Positions 33,438-41,763 of a stretch of 45,758 nt of DNA are shown piece after piece (position 1 is the first letter of the stretch; each line of letters starts with the position of its first letter). Source of the DNA: an uncultured Steroidobacter sp. (GTDB lineage: Bacteria; Pseudomonadota; Gammaproteobacteria; Steroidobacterales; Steroidobacteraceae); the NCBI RefSeq assembly GCF_937958065.1, contig NZ_CALFXI010000003.1, positions 1 through 45,758 on the forward strand, in the 5' to 3' direction. Below the pieces are notes generated by a model that was given only the letters and a program-made list of their open reading frames with translations, had not been told where the DNA came from and did not search any database. The translations under genes were made by a program, and so were the position numbers.

Positions 33438-33460
33438 CCTCCGGTGACACTCACCGGGGG
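33438..33460 (+). promoter_or_regulatory. SD-sequestering hairpin before the aldolase gene
   Basis: CCTCCGGTGA-CAC-TCACCGGGGG folds into a 10-bp stem (one G-U pair). Its 3' arm contains the GGGGG that, with the next base A, is the only SD-like sequence 8 bases before ATG 33468. Translation could thus depend on opening this stem. Confidence 0.55.
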
Positions 33461-33467
33461 ACTCCAT

Positions 33468-34238
33468 ATGTCAGCTGCAGAACGTGGCGTCGCGGACGTG
33501 CGTGCTCAGGTGTCGGCCGAGGAATGGGCGACGCGAGTGGATCTGGCGGCCTGCTATCGTCTCATTGCGCATTTTGGCTGGGACGATCTGGTCTTCACGC
33601 ACATCTCGGCGCGCGTGCCGGGCACGCATGACTTTCTCATCAATCCCTATGGCCTGATGTTCGAAGAGGTCACCGCATCCAACCTGGTGCGTGTCGACCT
33701 CGCCGGCAATAAAACATTGCCGAGCCCCTACGAGATCAATCCGGCCGGCTACACGATTCACAGCGCCATCCACGAGGTGCGCGAGGACGCCGGCTGCGTG
33801 TTGCATCTTCATACGATGGCCGGCATCGCGGTCTCGGCGCAGCGCGCCGGCTTGCTGCCGATCTCGCAGCAGGCCACGTTCATTCTGCTCAGTCTGTCCT
33901 ACCATGATTACGAAGGTATTGCGCTCAACCCGGCAGAGAAGGCGCGCTTGCAGGCGCATCTGGGCAATACGCGTCACATGATCCTGCGCAATCACGGCTT
34001 GCTCACGGTCGGTCGCAGCATCTCCGATGCCTTCATGATGATGTACAGCCTGCAACGCGCTTGTGAGATCCAGATCATGGCGCAAGCCGGCGGCGCCGAG
34101 CTGCTCGCCATTCCCGAATCGGTGCTGGCGACCGTGCCGGAGTACATGAAGCAGGTGACGCGCGGTGCCGGAACTGGACTGGTGTGGCCGGCTTTATTGC
34201 GAAAAATGGACCGTCTCGATCCGGGCTATAGAGAGTAG
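33468..34238 (+). CDS. Class II aldolase/adducin-family protein
   Basis: A 256-residue member of the aldolase II/adducin fold. It has VFTHISARVPGTHDFLINPYG near the N-terminus, metal-binding histidines in VLHLHTMAGIAVSA and a third in RNHGLLTVGRSI, with the long SYHDYEGIAL connector between them. Zn enzymes of this family cleave sugar phosphates such as fuculose- or ribulose-phosphate; many relatives have other or unknown substrates. ATG 33468 is chosen over the GTG at 33444 because the latter falls within the hairpin. It interrupts the usual leuS-lptE neighbourhood. Confidence 0.88.
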   Translation: MSAAERGVADVRAQVSAEEWATRVDLAACYRLIAHFGWDDLVFTHISARVPGTHDFLINPYGLMFEEVTASNLVRVDLAGNKTLPSPYEINPAGYTIHSAIHEVREDAGCVLHLHTMAGIAVSAQRAGLLPISQQATFILLSLSYHDYEGIALNPAEKARLQAHLGNTRHMILRNHGLLTVGRSISDAFMMMYSLQRACEIQIMAQAGGAELLAIPESVLATVPEYMKQVTRGAGTGLVWPALLRKMDRLDPGYRE

Positions 34239-34261
34239 CGTACAAACCGCGGTTGCCACCT

Positions 34262-34275
34262 TCATTCGCGAATGA
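34262..34275. promoter_or_regulatory. 14-bp perfect palindrome upstream of the response regulator gene
   Basis: TCATTCGCGAATGA is its own reverse complement. It lies 50 bases before the ATG at 34326 and just upstream of the AT-richest stretch of this gap, GTGCAAATTTTGTACGG. It is a plausible dimeric-regulator operator; the regulator is unknown. Confidence 0.45.
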
Positions 34276-34325
34276 TAAAGCAACGCGCATAGTGCAAATT
34301 TTGTACGGTTTCGAGAGAGCCACGG

Positions 34326-35411
34326 ATGAAAGCGGGTGTCATGGCAACGCGGCTGTCGGTGCTGCAGCGTGCGTTGCCGTCACGCATTCTGGTAGTCGAT
34401 GACGACCAACAGGATCGCGAATTGATCATGCGGCGGCTGACTGCCGCCGGTTTCGAAGTCGACCCTGCCGGCAATGGTCAGGAGGCGCTCGAAGCGCTCG
34501 AGCGCCAGTGGTATCCGCTGGTGCTCACCGACTGGCAGATGCCGGTGATGGATGGTCTGGCGCTCACCCAGACGCTGCGCGAGCGAGGCGCCGACGATAC
34601 TTACATAATCATGCTGACGATGCGCGACGCGAGCACCGACTTCGAGCAGGGCTATGTCGCCGGCGTCGACGATTACCTCACCAAGCAGGTGTCCGATCCC
34701 GAGTTGTTCGCCCGCATCTACGCCGCGTTCAACACGCTGGCGCTGCGCCGCTCGTTGCGCGAGGCGCAGGAGGCGGTGATGGAGCAGTCGGTGAGCATCG
34801 ATGTCGAATCGGGCGCGTTCTCGCACAGTGAATTGCAGGTCCGTCTGCTCTCGGAGATCCGCCGTGGGCAACGTTACGGTCGCCAGCTTGCGGTGTTGAC
34901 GTTGGGCGTGCGGGTTGAAGGTGAGCCGGCGGATGACTGCGTTCCCGATGCGACCACCTTGAGATGCGTGGTCCAGGCGATCGACGCTTCAGTGCGCGCG
35001 CACGTGGATTGGATCGGTCGGCTGGAGTCGCCGGTGGGCGCGGTCTTCGCCGTCGTGCTGCCCGAGGCCGGGATCACCGACGTGCCACTCATCAAGGAAC
35101 GCATGATGCTGGCGCTGAGCCGATATGCCAGCAGCGTGACGGTGCCGCTCGCCTTCAGCTACGGAGTCGCGGCGCTCGAAAGGGACGGCGCGGACAGCGT
35201 GGCAGTCGAGGCGAGCGAAATGCTCGATGTGGCCGAGCACTGCCGGGGTTGTCCGGGTCATTCAGGCAACGAGCAGCTGGCCGCAGTCCAGCGCAGCGTG
35301 GCCACTCATGCGGGTATCGTCTGCCGTCACGGTTACGTGGTGGACAGCGAATGCGTGCTGAAAACTCCGGCTGCGATGCGTTCCTTCCAGCCATTTGCCG
35401 CGGTCCGCTGA
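34326..35411 (+). CDS. Response regulator with degenerate GGDEF-like output domain
   Basis: A 361-residue protein. The REC domain has ILVVDDDQQD, phospho-acceptor D69 in VLTDWQMPVMDG, and DDYLTKQVSDPE with the conserved lysine. A helix joins it to a domain with the diguanylate-cyclase outline: LSEIRRGQRYGRQLAVLTLGV resembles the first strand region, and GAVFAVVLPEAG stands where GG(D/E)EF is expected. The signature residues are missing, so cyclase activity is unlikely; it may bind GTP or c-di-GMP or act through protein contact. About 60 C-terminal residues contain paired Cys/His (AEHCRGCPGHSG). It belongs to no clear kinase pair nearby. Confidence 0.85.
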   Translation: MKAGVMATRLSVLQRALPSRILVVDDDQQDRELIMRRLTAAGFEVDPAGNGQEALEALERQWYPLVLTDWQMPVMDGLALTQTLRERGADDTYIIMLTMRDASTDFEQGYVAGVDDYLTKQVSDPELFARIYAAFNTLALRRSLREAQEAVMEQSVSIDVESGAFSHSELQVRLLSEIRRGQRYGRQLAVLTLGVRVEGEPADDCVPDATTLRCVVQAIDASVRAHVDWIGRLESPVGAVFAVVLPEAGITDVPLIKERMMLALSRYASSVTVPLAFSYGVAALERDGADSVAVEASEMLDVAEHCRGCPGHSGNEQLAAVQRSVATHAGIVCRHGYVVDSECVLKTPAAMRSFQPFAAVR

Positions 35412-35435
35412 GCCTCCCGGTTCCGACACATTGAC

Positions 35436-35482
35436 CGCGAGGGCGGGGCCCGCGAACATGGCGGCCCCATTTCGGCCTCGCG
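35436..35482 (+). promoter_or_regulatory. Nested hairpin in the lptE leader
   Basis: Outer arms CGCGAGG (35436-35442) and CCTCGCG (35476-35482); inner arms GGGGCC (35445-35450) and GGCCCC (35463-35468). It ends 3 bases before the GTG of lptE, where no clear SD is visible, so folding may limit initiation. Confidence 0.45.
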
Positions 35483-35485
35483 AGC

Positions 35486-35998
35486 GTGTCATCTGTGACG
35501 CCTTCTGTTTCCGCCCCGGTTCGCTGGTTGCTGCTGTCCGTCTGCCTGACTTCGGTGCTGGCGGGCTGCGGCTGGCAATTGCGAGGCACGGCCAAGCTCT
35601 CGCCGGTCATGGCCACGACGTATGTCGATACCAAGGATCGCTACACTGATTTCAACCGCGCCCTGCGGGACAGCCTGCAGGCCTCCGGAGCGCGGCTGAC
35701 CAACATCGAGAGCGAAGCGACCGCGGTGGTGAAGATCATCAAGGACGAGAGCGGCCAGCGCGTGCTGACCGTGTCCGGCCGCAACACGCCCGAGGAATAC
35801 GAGGTGTTCTACACCATCGAGTACTCGGTCAACGGCCGCACCGAGGAGCTGATCGCGCCGGAGAAGATCGAGCTCACTCGCGACTACAGCTACGACGAAA
35901 CGGCCGTGCTCGCGAAACAGAAGGAACAGTCGATTCTGCGTGAGGCACTCGCTCGCGACCTGGCGAGCCAGGTCGTCAGGCGGCTCGCCGCGCTCTGA
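35486..35998 (+). CDS. lptE: LPS-assembly lipoprotein LptE
   Basis: LptE is the outer-membrane lipoprotein that plugs LptD and helps insert LPS. The 170 residues start with a lipoprotein signal: positively charged R13, hydrophobic core WLLLSVCLTSVLAGC, lipobox LAGC with C28. The mature part has the family pattern GWQLRGTAKLSPVMA, TVSGRNTPEEYEVFYTIEYS and a C-terminal helix ILREALARDLASQVVRRLAA. The start is GTG 35486; GTG 35495 would also work. Its stop overlaps the next gene (TGATG). In relatives holA follows immediately; here it lies 6.3 kb away. Confidence 0.93.
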   Translation: MSSVTPSVSAPVRWLLLSVCLTSVLAGCGWQLRGTAKLSPVMATTYVDTKDRYTDFNRALRDSLQASGARLTNIESEATAVVKIIKDESGQRVLTVSGRNTPEEYEVFYTIEYSVNGRTEELIAPEKIELTRDYSYDETAVLAKQKEQSILREALARDLASQVVRRLAAL

Positions 35999-36495
35999 TG
36001 GCGGAGGTGTTGAAAGTCACGGACATCGGTGCGGATGTCGTGACCGGGCTGCTCGAACGCTTTGGGCTGGAATGCGTGCCGCTCGGCCCGGATGCAACCA
36101 TCCCCGGTTCCTACTGGGGCGACAGCGAAGCCGGGCTGGTCGGCTCGAAGATCTATTGGCGCACCGACACGCCGCTGCACTCGTTGTTGCACGAAGCCTG
36201 TCATTTCATCTGCATGAGCGAGGCGCGTCGCGAGCAGTTGAACAAGGACGCGGGCGGCGATTACGACGAAGAAAACGGCGTTTGTTACCTGCAGATCGTG
36301 CTGGCCGGCGAGCTGCCCGGGGTGGGCCGCGAGCGCATGTTCCATGATATGGACGCGTGGGGTTACACGTTCCGGCTGGGCTCGGCGCGTGCGTGGTTCG
36401 AGCAGGACGCCGATGACGCGCGCGCCTGGCTGTTCGACCGCGGCATCATCGACCATGAGACGCGGCCGACCTGGCGAAAAAATTCCGCGCGCTAA
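35998..36495 (+). CDS. Uncharacterised HExxH protein
   Basis: A 165-residue soluble protein that I do not recognise as a named family. It carries the zinc-metalloprotease-type motif HEACH in SLLHEACHFICMSEARRE (residues about 62-79), an acidic stretch GGDYDEENGVCYLQI, and a C-terminal WLFDRGIIDHET. The ATG overlaps the lptE stop, so the two are translationally coupled. It has no signal peptide, and is therefore probably cytoplasmic. A peptidase or metal-dependent enzyme role is possible; the spacing to a third ligand cannot be settled by eye. Confidence 0.8.
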   Translation: MAEVLKVTDIGADVVTGLLERFGLECVPLGPDATIPGSYWGDSEAGLVGSKIYWRTDTPLHSLLHEACHFICMSEARREQLNKDAGGDYDEENGVCYLQIVLAGELPGVGRERMFHDMDAWGYTFRLGSARAWFEQDADDARAWLFDRGIIDHETRPTWRKNSAR

Positions 36496-36509
36496 CGGCC
36501 GCCCGGCGA

Positions 36510-37583
36510 TTACCTGAACCGATCCGTCGCCATGATCAATTGATGCGTGTTGCCCGGTTCGAAGGCTGAGTGGCCGGCGTCGGGCACGACGTGGAAATCC
36601 GCTTCCGGCCAGGCCTGGTGCAGCTGCCACGCGGTCCGCATCGGGCACACCACGTCGTAGCGGCCCTGCACGATCACCGCGGGGATGTGGCGGATGCGCT
36701 CGACGTTGCGGATCAGCTGATCTTCCGATTCCAGGAAGCCGCGATTGATGAAGTAGTGACATTCGATGCGTGCCACCGCGACCGCGAAGTCCTCTTCGTT
36801 CCATCTGTGCAGATTTTCTTCGTTGATGTGCAGGTAGCTGGTGGCCGCTTCCCAGGTCGACCAGGCGCGGGCGGCTTGCACACGGGTCTGGCGATCTTCG
36901 CTGGTGAGCCGCTTGTAGAACGCCTCGATCATGTTGCCGCGCTCGGCGGGTGGAATCGCGGCGACGTAATTCGGCCAGTGGTCCGGGAACAAGGCGCTGG
37001 CGCCGCCTTCGTAATAGAACCAGCGCAGCTCGAACTGCGTCAGCATGAAGATGCCGCGCAGGACGATCTCGCTGACGCGCTCGGGATGCGTTTGCGAATA
37101 GGCCAGGCCGAGCGTCGAGCCCCACGAGCCGCCGAACACCAGCCACTGCTCGATGCCGAGGTGCTTGCGCAGTTTTTCCATGTCCTCGACCAGGTGCCAG
37201 GTGGTGTTGTCCTCGAGGCTGGCGTGCGGCTTGCTCCGGCCGCAGCCGCGCTGATCGAACAGGATGATCCGATAGGCGTCGGGATCGAAGAAACAGCGCG
37301 CGCGATTGTCACAACCCGCGCCCGGGCCGCCATGCACGAACACCGCCGGCTTGCCGTTGGGATTGCCGCATTCCTCGTAATAGATCTCGTGCAGGTCCGA
37401 GACGCGCAGCATGCCGGAGTTGTAAGGTTTGATCGCTGGATACAACGTACGCAGTCCGGCGCCGGCTTTCGCCGGGCGCTTGCGCTTGGCCAGCACCGCA
37501 TGGCGGGCGTGATTGCGTTGTTTGCTGGCAGGGGTTGCGGTGCGGGCGATGCGACGAGTCGTTTTGCGCTTCTTCGTAGCCAT
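36510..37583 (-). CDS. pip: Prolyl aminopeptidase with basic N-terminal extension
   Basis: An alpha/beta hydrolase that removes N-terminal proline from peptides. The core shows HGGPGAGCD (oxyanion hole), DQRGCGRSKPHA, the nucleophile elbow GGSWGSTLGL, VVQGRYDVVCPM with the Asp and VPDAGHSAFE with the His. About 45 residues before the core (MATKKRKTTRRIARTATPAS and so on, to RKRPAKAGAG) are Lys/Arg/Ala-rich, unlike the usual enzyme of some 315 residues. It converges with the HExxH gene, 14 bases between stops, and starts divergently from the EamA gene. Confidence 0.93.
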   Translation of the reverse strand: MATKKRKTTRRIARTATPASKQRNHARHAVLAKRKRPAKAGAGLRTLYPAIKPYNSGMLRVSDLHEIYYEECGNPNGKPAVFVHGGPGAGCDNRARCFFDPDAYRIILFDQRGCGRSKPHASLEDNTTWHLVEDMEKLRKHLGIEQWLVFGGSWGSTLGLAYSQTHPERVSEIVLRGIFMLTQFELRWFYYEGGASALFPDHWPNYVAAIPPAERGNMIEAFYKRLTSEDRQTRVQAARAWSTWEAATSYLHINEENLHRWNEEDFAVAVARIECHYFINRGFLESEDQLIRNVERIRHIPAVIVQGRYDVVCPMRTAWQLHQAWPEADFHVVPDAGHSAFEPGNTHQLIMATDRFR

Positions 37584-37662
37584 TCAAGCTCCGACGGACC
37601 AACGTTGGAAAGATTGATTCTCGACCCTCGCGGGCAGATAGGGAAGCGCCGCACGTGCCACA

Positions 37663-38580
37663 ATGAGCGCCATGCCAGTTGCGAGCCACACCCGATCCAT
37701 GCTCCTGCTGCTGCTCACCATGACCGTATGGGGCAGTACTTTCATGGTCACCAAGGAGCTGATCGCCCTGTGGCCGCCGTTCACGCTGGCATTCGTGCGC
37801 GTGACGCTGGGCACCCTGGTCCTGCTGCCGTTCGCCTGGTTCCGCCATCGTCCCGGGGATCACCTGCCGTGGCGCATCGTCTGGATGATGGGCCTGATCG
37901 GCGTGGCGCTGTACTACGTCGCCTTCAATGCATCGATGGTGCACGTGTCGGCGTCACAGGGGGCGCTGGTGCAGGCTTCCATTCCCGCCATGACCGCGCT
38001 CGTGGCTGTGGTCTGGCTGCGAGAGCGCGCCTCGGCGATGCGCTGGTTGGGCATCGCGCTGTCGGTCGGTGGGGTGATGATCGTTTTTTCGGGCGGCGGC
38101 TCGGAAGCGGGCCAATCGAGCCTGCTGGGCAGTTTGGTGATGTTTGCCGCGGTGGTGTGCTGGGCGCTGTATACAGCGCTCGCGAAGCGCGCTGCTGGAT
38201 TCGATTCATTGGTGATCACGACGGCCGTGACCGGCACGGGGGCGTTGCTGTTGCTGCCGCTGGCCGGATATGAAGTCGTCACGGCGAACCTTGCGGGCGA
38301 GGGTTTGCCGCCGTTGCCGGCGATCGGATGGCTGGAGCTGCTCTATCTGGGGACCATCGCGTCGGGCATGGCGTATCTGCTGTACAACGCGTCGCTGCAC
38401 CACCTGGACGCGAGCGAGGTCGGCGTCTATACCAACCTGATTCCGATCGTTGGCGTGCTCAGCGGTGTGATCGTGCTCGGCGAACCGCTATCGGTGCGGG
38501 CCATCGTCGGTGGGCTGGTCGTGATGTTGGGCGTGTGGATCACCAGCCGCTCGGAACGTCCGGTGACGGTCACCGCCTAG
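37663..38580 (+). CDS. EamA/DMT-family transporter
   Basis: A 305-residue inner-membrane protein with ten predicted helices in two EamA repeats. The first has MTVWGSTFMVTKELIALWPP, then FTLAFVRVTLGTLVLLPFAW; the second has VCWALYTALAKRAAG and ending YTNLIPIVGVLSGVIVLGEP. Such carriers export amino acids, metabolites or drugs; the substrate is unknown. It converges on the LysR-type gene and shares the bases CTAG (38577-38580) as both stop codons. Confidence 0.9.
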   Translation: MSAMPVASHTRSMLLLLLTMTVWGSTFMVTKELIALWPPFTLAFVRVTLGTLVLLPFAWFRHRPGDHLPWRIVWMMGLIGVALYYVAFNASMVHVSASQGALVQASIPAMTALVAVVWLRERASAMRWLGIALSVGGVMIVFSGGGSEAGQSSLLGSLVMFAAVVCWALYTALAKRAAGFDSLVITTAVTGTGALLLLPLAGYEVVTANLAGEGLPPLPAIGWLELLYLGTIASGMAYLLYNASLHHLDASEVGVYTNLIPIVGVLSGVIVLGEPLSVRAIVGGLVVMLGVWITSRSERPVTVTA

Positions 38581-39491
38581 GCTTTGGCGACCCACATCTC
38601 CATGTCGAGCGGCTGCGCGAGCGACTTGACCAGGTCCTGCGCATAGATCGGCAGATCCCGCAGGCTGCGCACGCAGATCATCAGATTTCGCAGCGCCCAT
38701 TCATCGCTCAGCTCGATGACATGCAGCTTCATGCTGCGCATCGCTCGTGCCGCGGTGGTTTCCGGTACGACACCGACACCGACATTGCCTTCCACCATCC
38801 GGCACACCGCATCGAAGCTGCGTAGCTGCACGCGCAGCTTCAGACGCCGGCCGATGCGCTCGGCCTTGTCGGAAAGAAACCGTTGCAGCGAGCTGGCGCG
38901 ATCCAGGCCGACGAAGTCGCTGTCGAGCGCCTCGACGAACGCGATCTTCGTTTTCTGGGCCAGCGGGTGCGCGGGCGAAGTCACGAGCACGAAACGATCC
39001 ACGCGGAACGGAAAGACTTCCAGGCCGGTCACGTCCTCGGTGCCCGCGACGATGCCGATGTCGGCCTTGCCGTCGGCAATGGCGGCAACGATCTCGTCGC
39101 TCAACCGCTCCTCCAGGTCGATGTTCACCTGCGGATGCGATGTCAGAAAATTGCTGAGCGGCTCGGGCAGGAATTCGGTGAGCGCATTGGTGTTGGACAG
39201 CAGTCGCACGTGACCTTTGAGCCCGTCGGCGTATTCGCCGAGCTCGGCGCGCATGCGCTCGGCCTGTTGCAGCATCTGCCGCGCATGGTGAACCAGCGTG
39301 CGCCCCGCCGGAGTCGGATGGACGCCCTGGCGCTCGCGGTTCAGCAACGGCGTGCCCAGCTCGATTTCCATGTTGCGGATTCGGGTGCTGGCGGCCGCAA
39401 CGGCCAGATGCATACGTTCCGCGCCGGCGGTGATGCTGCCCGCCTCGACGACGTGCAGAAACAGCTTGAGATCGGTCAGGTCAAATCGCAT
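38577..39491 (-). CDS. LysR-type transcriptional regulator
   Basis: A 304-residue regulator. The N-terminal winged helix-turn-helix has FDLTDLKLFLHVVEAGSITA, then AGAERMHLAVAAASTRIRNME and the LLNRERQGVHPTPAG wing. The long linker helix and the two-lobed effector domain follow (ADIGIVAG, VLVTSPAHPLA, VGVGVVPETTA). The gene is convergent with the EamA gene, so the usual divergent LysR-target layout is absent. The TonB-receptor gene lies upstream of it on the same strand. Target and effector are unknown. Confidence 0.93.
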   Translation of the reverse strand: MRFDLTDLKLFLHVVEAGSITAGAERMHLAVAAASTRIRNMEIELGTPLLNRERQGVHPTPAGRTLVHHARQMLQQAERMRAELGEYADGLKGHVRLLSNTNALTEFLPEPLSNFLTSHPQVNIDLEERLSDEIVAAIADGKADIGIVAGTEDVTGLEVFPFRVDRFVLVTSPAHPLAQKTKIAFVEALDSDFVGLDRASSLQRFLSDKAERIGRRLKLRVQLRSFDAVCRMVEGNVGVGVVPETTAARAMRSMKLHVIELSDEWALRNLMICVRSLRDLPIYAQDLVKSLAQPLDMEMWVAKA

Positions 39492-39636
39492 GCGCGAGAG
39501 TCTATACGGTTCGAGGCACCAGGTCCGGCTCTCGGCTCGGGCGGGTGCCGGATCAGGCCTTCCCCTAGTCGTCCTTGGGGCGGTGCATCCGCGCGCTCGC
39601 GGCCGATGAGCCCGACCGATCCCGCATCCGGCTATG

Positions 39637-41625
39637 TCAGAACTCCGCGCGCGCGCCGATGTGCCACGAGCGGCCAGGCAGCGGAGCGATATCCTTCAGT
39701 GGCGACGCATGCTGGCGCGCGTCTTCATCGAGCAGATTCGTGCCACGCAGGAACAGGAACACGCTGGTGGAGCCCACCGGGAATCGATAGCTCGCATCCA
39801 CTTCGGCCAGCGTGAAGCTGTCGGTCGGCAGCTCGTTGTGAGCGACCTGGTCCTGTTTGGCGTAATAGAACGCCTGTGCGCCCACGTGCCACGCGTCCTG
39901 ATCGTAATGCAGCCCGGCTCCGAAGCGCAGCGGAGGAATCTGCGGCAGATCTTCGCCGTTATCGAGCTTGGCCCGCACATAGTCGGAGGCGAGACGCAGG
40001 CCGAGGTGGCGATTGCCGTCATCGATCAGCGGCACGTTCAACTCGGCTTCGAAGCCGTGGAATTTCGCGCCGTTCTGCAAATAGACGAAGACCGGCAGCT
40101 CATCTTCGATGTCCCCTGTCGGAGAGGCGTAGATGTAGTTGCTGTAGTCGTTGTAGTAGGCGCTCAACGTCCAGTTGATGCCCTCGCCGGTATGTCGCAG
40201 CGACAGGTCGGCGGTCACCGATGTTTCCTGTTTGAGATTCGGATTGCCGACTTCGAAGCGTTGCGCGGCGATGTGCGGGCCGTCGGCGTACAGCTCGGCT
40301 GCCTGCGGATTGCGCTGGGTCCGCGTCAGGTTCAAGGCGAGTGCGTGATCCTTCGCGAAGTCCCATACCGTGCCGGCCGACAAGCTGACCGCAGTCTTGT
40401 CGAAGCTGGGCAGGTCGCCTGCGACATCGATCTTCTGCTGCTCGGCGCGGGCGCCCAGCTCGAGCGTCCAGGCGTCGAAGTGACGCTCCTCGAACGCGAA
40501 CAGGCTCACGGCCCGCGTCTTGGAGCTGGGCACGAACGCTTCCTCGCCGATGGCTTGGAAGTCTACGTCGACGTATTGCAGCCCGGTGGTGCCGCGCCAG
40601 CCACTGCCGAACTTGTGATCGGCCGTGAAGCGCAGCTCGTAGGCATCCTGGTTGAACACCGTGCCGGGCTCGCCGGGCGCTTCGAACTCGGTGTGGGTGT
40701 AATCGTTGTACGCGCCGGTCAGGCGCAGCTTGTTGATCACCCCTTGCAGGTCCAGCTCGGCCTTGCCGTCGATGCGGTCCTGCTGCATGTCGATGAACGC
40801 CTGTTCTTCGCCGGGAATGCCGTACTTGGTGTCGTAACGGCTATAGGACAGCCCGGCCAGCGCGTTCTGGCCGATATACGAGCCGCCGATCGCGCCGCCG
40901 CTCGCTTCCGCCGCCGTGTTCGGAATGTGGCCGCGAACGTTGTCGGGCTCTTCGCCCGCCTCGATCAGCTGACGGCGCAGGGCATCGGACTGCGCGTAGC
41001 CGGGAATCTCGACATCCTCGGTCTCGCGGTTGAAATAGTCGGCGTGGAAAGCGAACTTGCCCGTGCCGCCATCGAGGCTGAATGCGCCGGTGCGTTCCTC
41101 GCTGGCGGTGTCGCCTCGGACCTCGGCGGCCCCGGTAACGATCTTGGCCGGTACTTCGGAGGGGACACGCGAGCTCACGACGTTCACCAGGCCGCCCGCG
41201 GCGCCGCTGCCGTAGAGCAGCGCGGCCGGGCCCTTGATGATTTCGATCTGCTGCGACACCACCGATTCCAGCGTGACCGCGTGATCCTGGCTCAGACTGG
41301 AAACATCCAGCGAGGCCAGGCCGTCCTGCAGGACCTGCACGCGATCGCCGGAAAGGCCGCGAATCACCGGCCGGCTGGCGCTCGGGCCGAAGTACGTGGA
41401 GCTGACGCCCAGCTCGCTCGACAAGGTCTCGCCCAGACTGCTGGCGATCTGCCGACGCAAATCATCGCCGGACACCACCGTGGTCGGCTGAGCGACCTCG
41501 AGCGGGTTTTCGCGCAAAGCCGAGGAGGTGACGACGATTTCCTCGGTTTTCGATTCCTGAGACAAAGCGCCCTGGCTGACCAGCAACGCGACCACGGCAA
41601 CGCGCAACGAATGAGAACGACGCAT
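39637..41625 (-). CDS. TonB-dependent outer-membrane receptor (ZnuD-like)
   Basis: A 662-residue receptor. A signal peptide (MRRSHSLRVAVVALLVSQGALS) precedes the TonB box region (EEIVVTSSAL). The plug has the family signature SRPVIRGLSGDRVQVLQDG, then IEIIKGPAALLYGSGAAGGLVNVV, followed by a 22-strand-type barrel ending in GRSWHIGARAEF with C-terminal Phe. The plug and the loop region around RYDTKYGIPG match zinc-uptake receptors of the ZnuD type. The His-rich loop usual after YGIPG is absent (only EEQAF before IDMQQ). ATG 41625 has an AGGAA SD; the ORF extends 22 residues upstream. The cargo is possibly a metal chelate. Confidence 0.9.
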   Translation of the reverse strand: MRRSHSLRVAVVALLVSQGALSQESKTEEIVVTSSALRENPLEVAQPTTVVSGDDLRRQIASSLGETLSSELGVSSTYFGPSASRPVIRGLSGDRVQVLQDGLASLDVSSLSQDHAVTLESVVSQQIEIIKGPAALLYGSGAAGGLVNVVSSRVPSEVPAKIVTGAAEVRGDTASEERTGAFSLDGGTGKFAFHADYFNRETEDVEIPGYAQSDALRRQLIEAGEEPDNVRGHIPNTAAEASGGAIGGSYIGQNALAGLSYSRYDTKYGIPGEEQAFIDMQQDRIDGKAELDLQGVINKLRLTGAYNDYTHTEFEAPGEPGTVFNQDAYELRFTADHKFGSGWRGTTGLQYVDVDFQAIGEEAFVPSSKTRAVSLFAFEERHFDAWTLELGARAEQQKIDVAGDLPSFDKTAVSLSAGTVWDFAKDHALALNLTRTQRNPQAAELYADGPHIAAQRFEVGNPNLKQETSVTADLSLRHTGEGINWTLSAYYNDYSNYIYASPTGDIEDELPVFVYLQNGAKFHGFEAELNVPLIDDGNRHLGLRLASDYVRAKLDNGEDLPQIPPLRFGAGLHYDQDAWHVGAQAFYYAKQDQVAHNELPTDSFTLAEVDASYRFPVGSTSVFLFLRGTNLLDEDARQHASPLKDIAPLPGRSWHIGARAEF

Positions 41626-41763
41626 GAGGAAACATTCCTGAATAACTGCAGCGAGCTCGCACGACGGTCCAATGCTGGACTTCAGTCGCACGAGAACGGC
41701 CTCACCATGCTGGGCGCACGGATGCGCAGGACCGGCGCGGTGAGGAGGGCTACGGACTGCGAG

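Noticed and set aside
30697..33450. Minus-strand open frame opposite leuS (917 residues)
   Set aside because: His/Arg-rich antisense shadow; leuS on the other strand has all its motifs.
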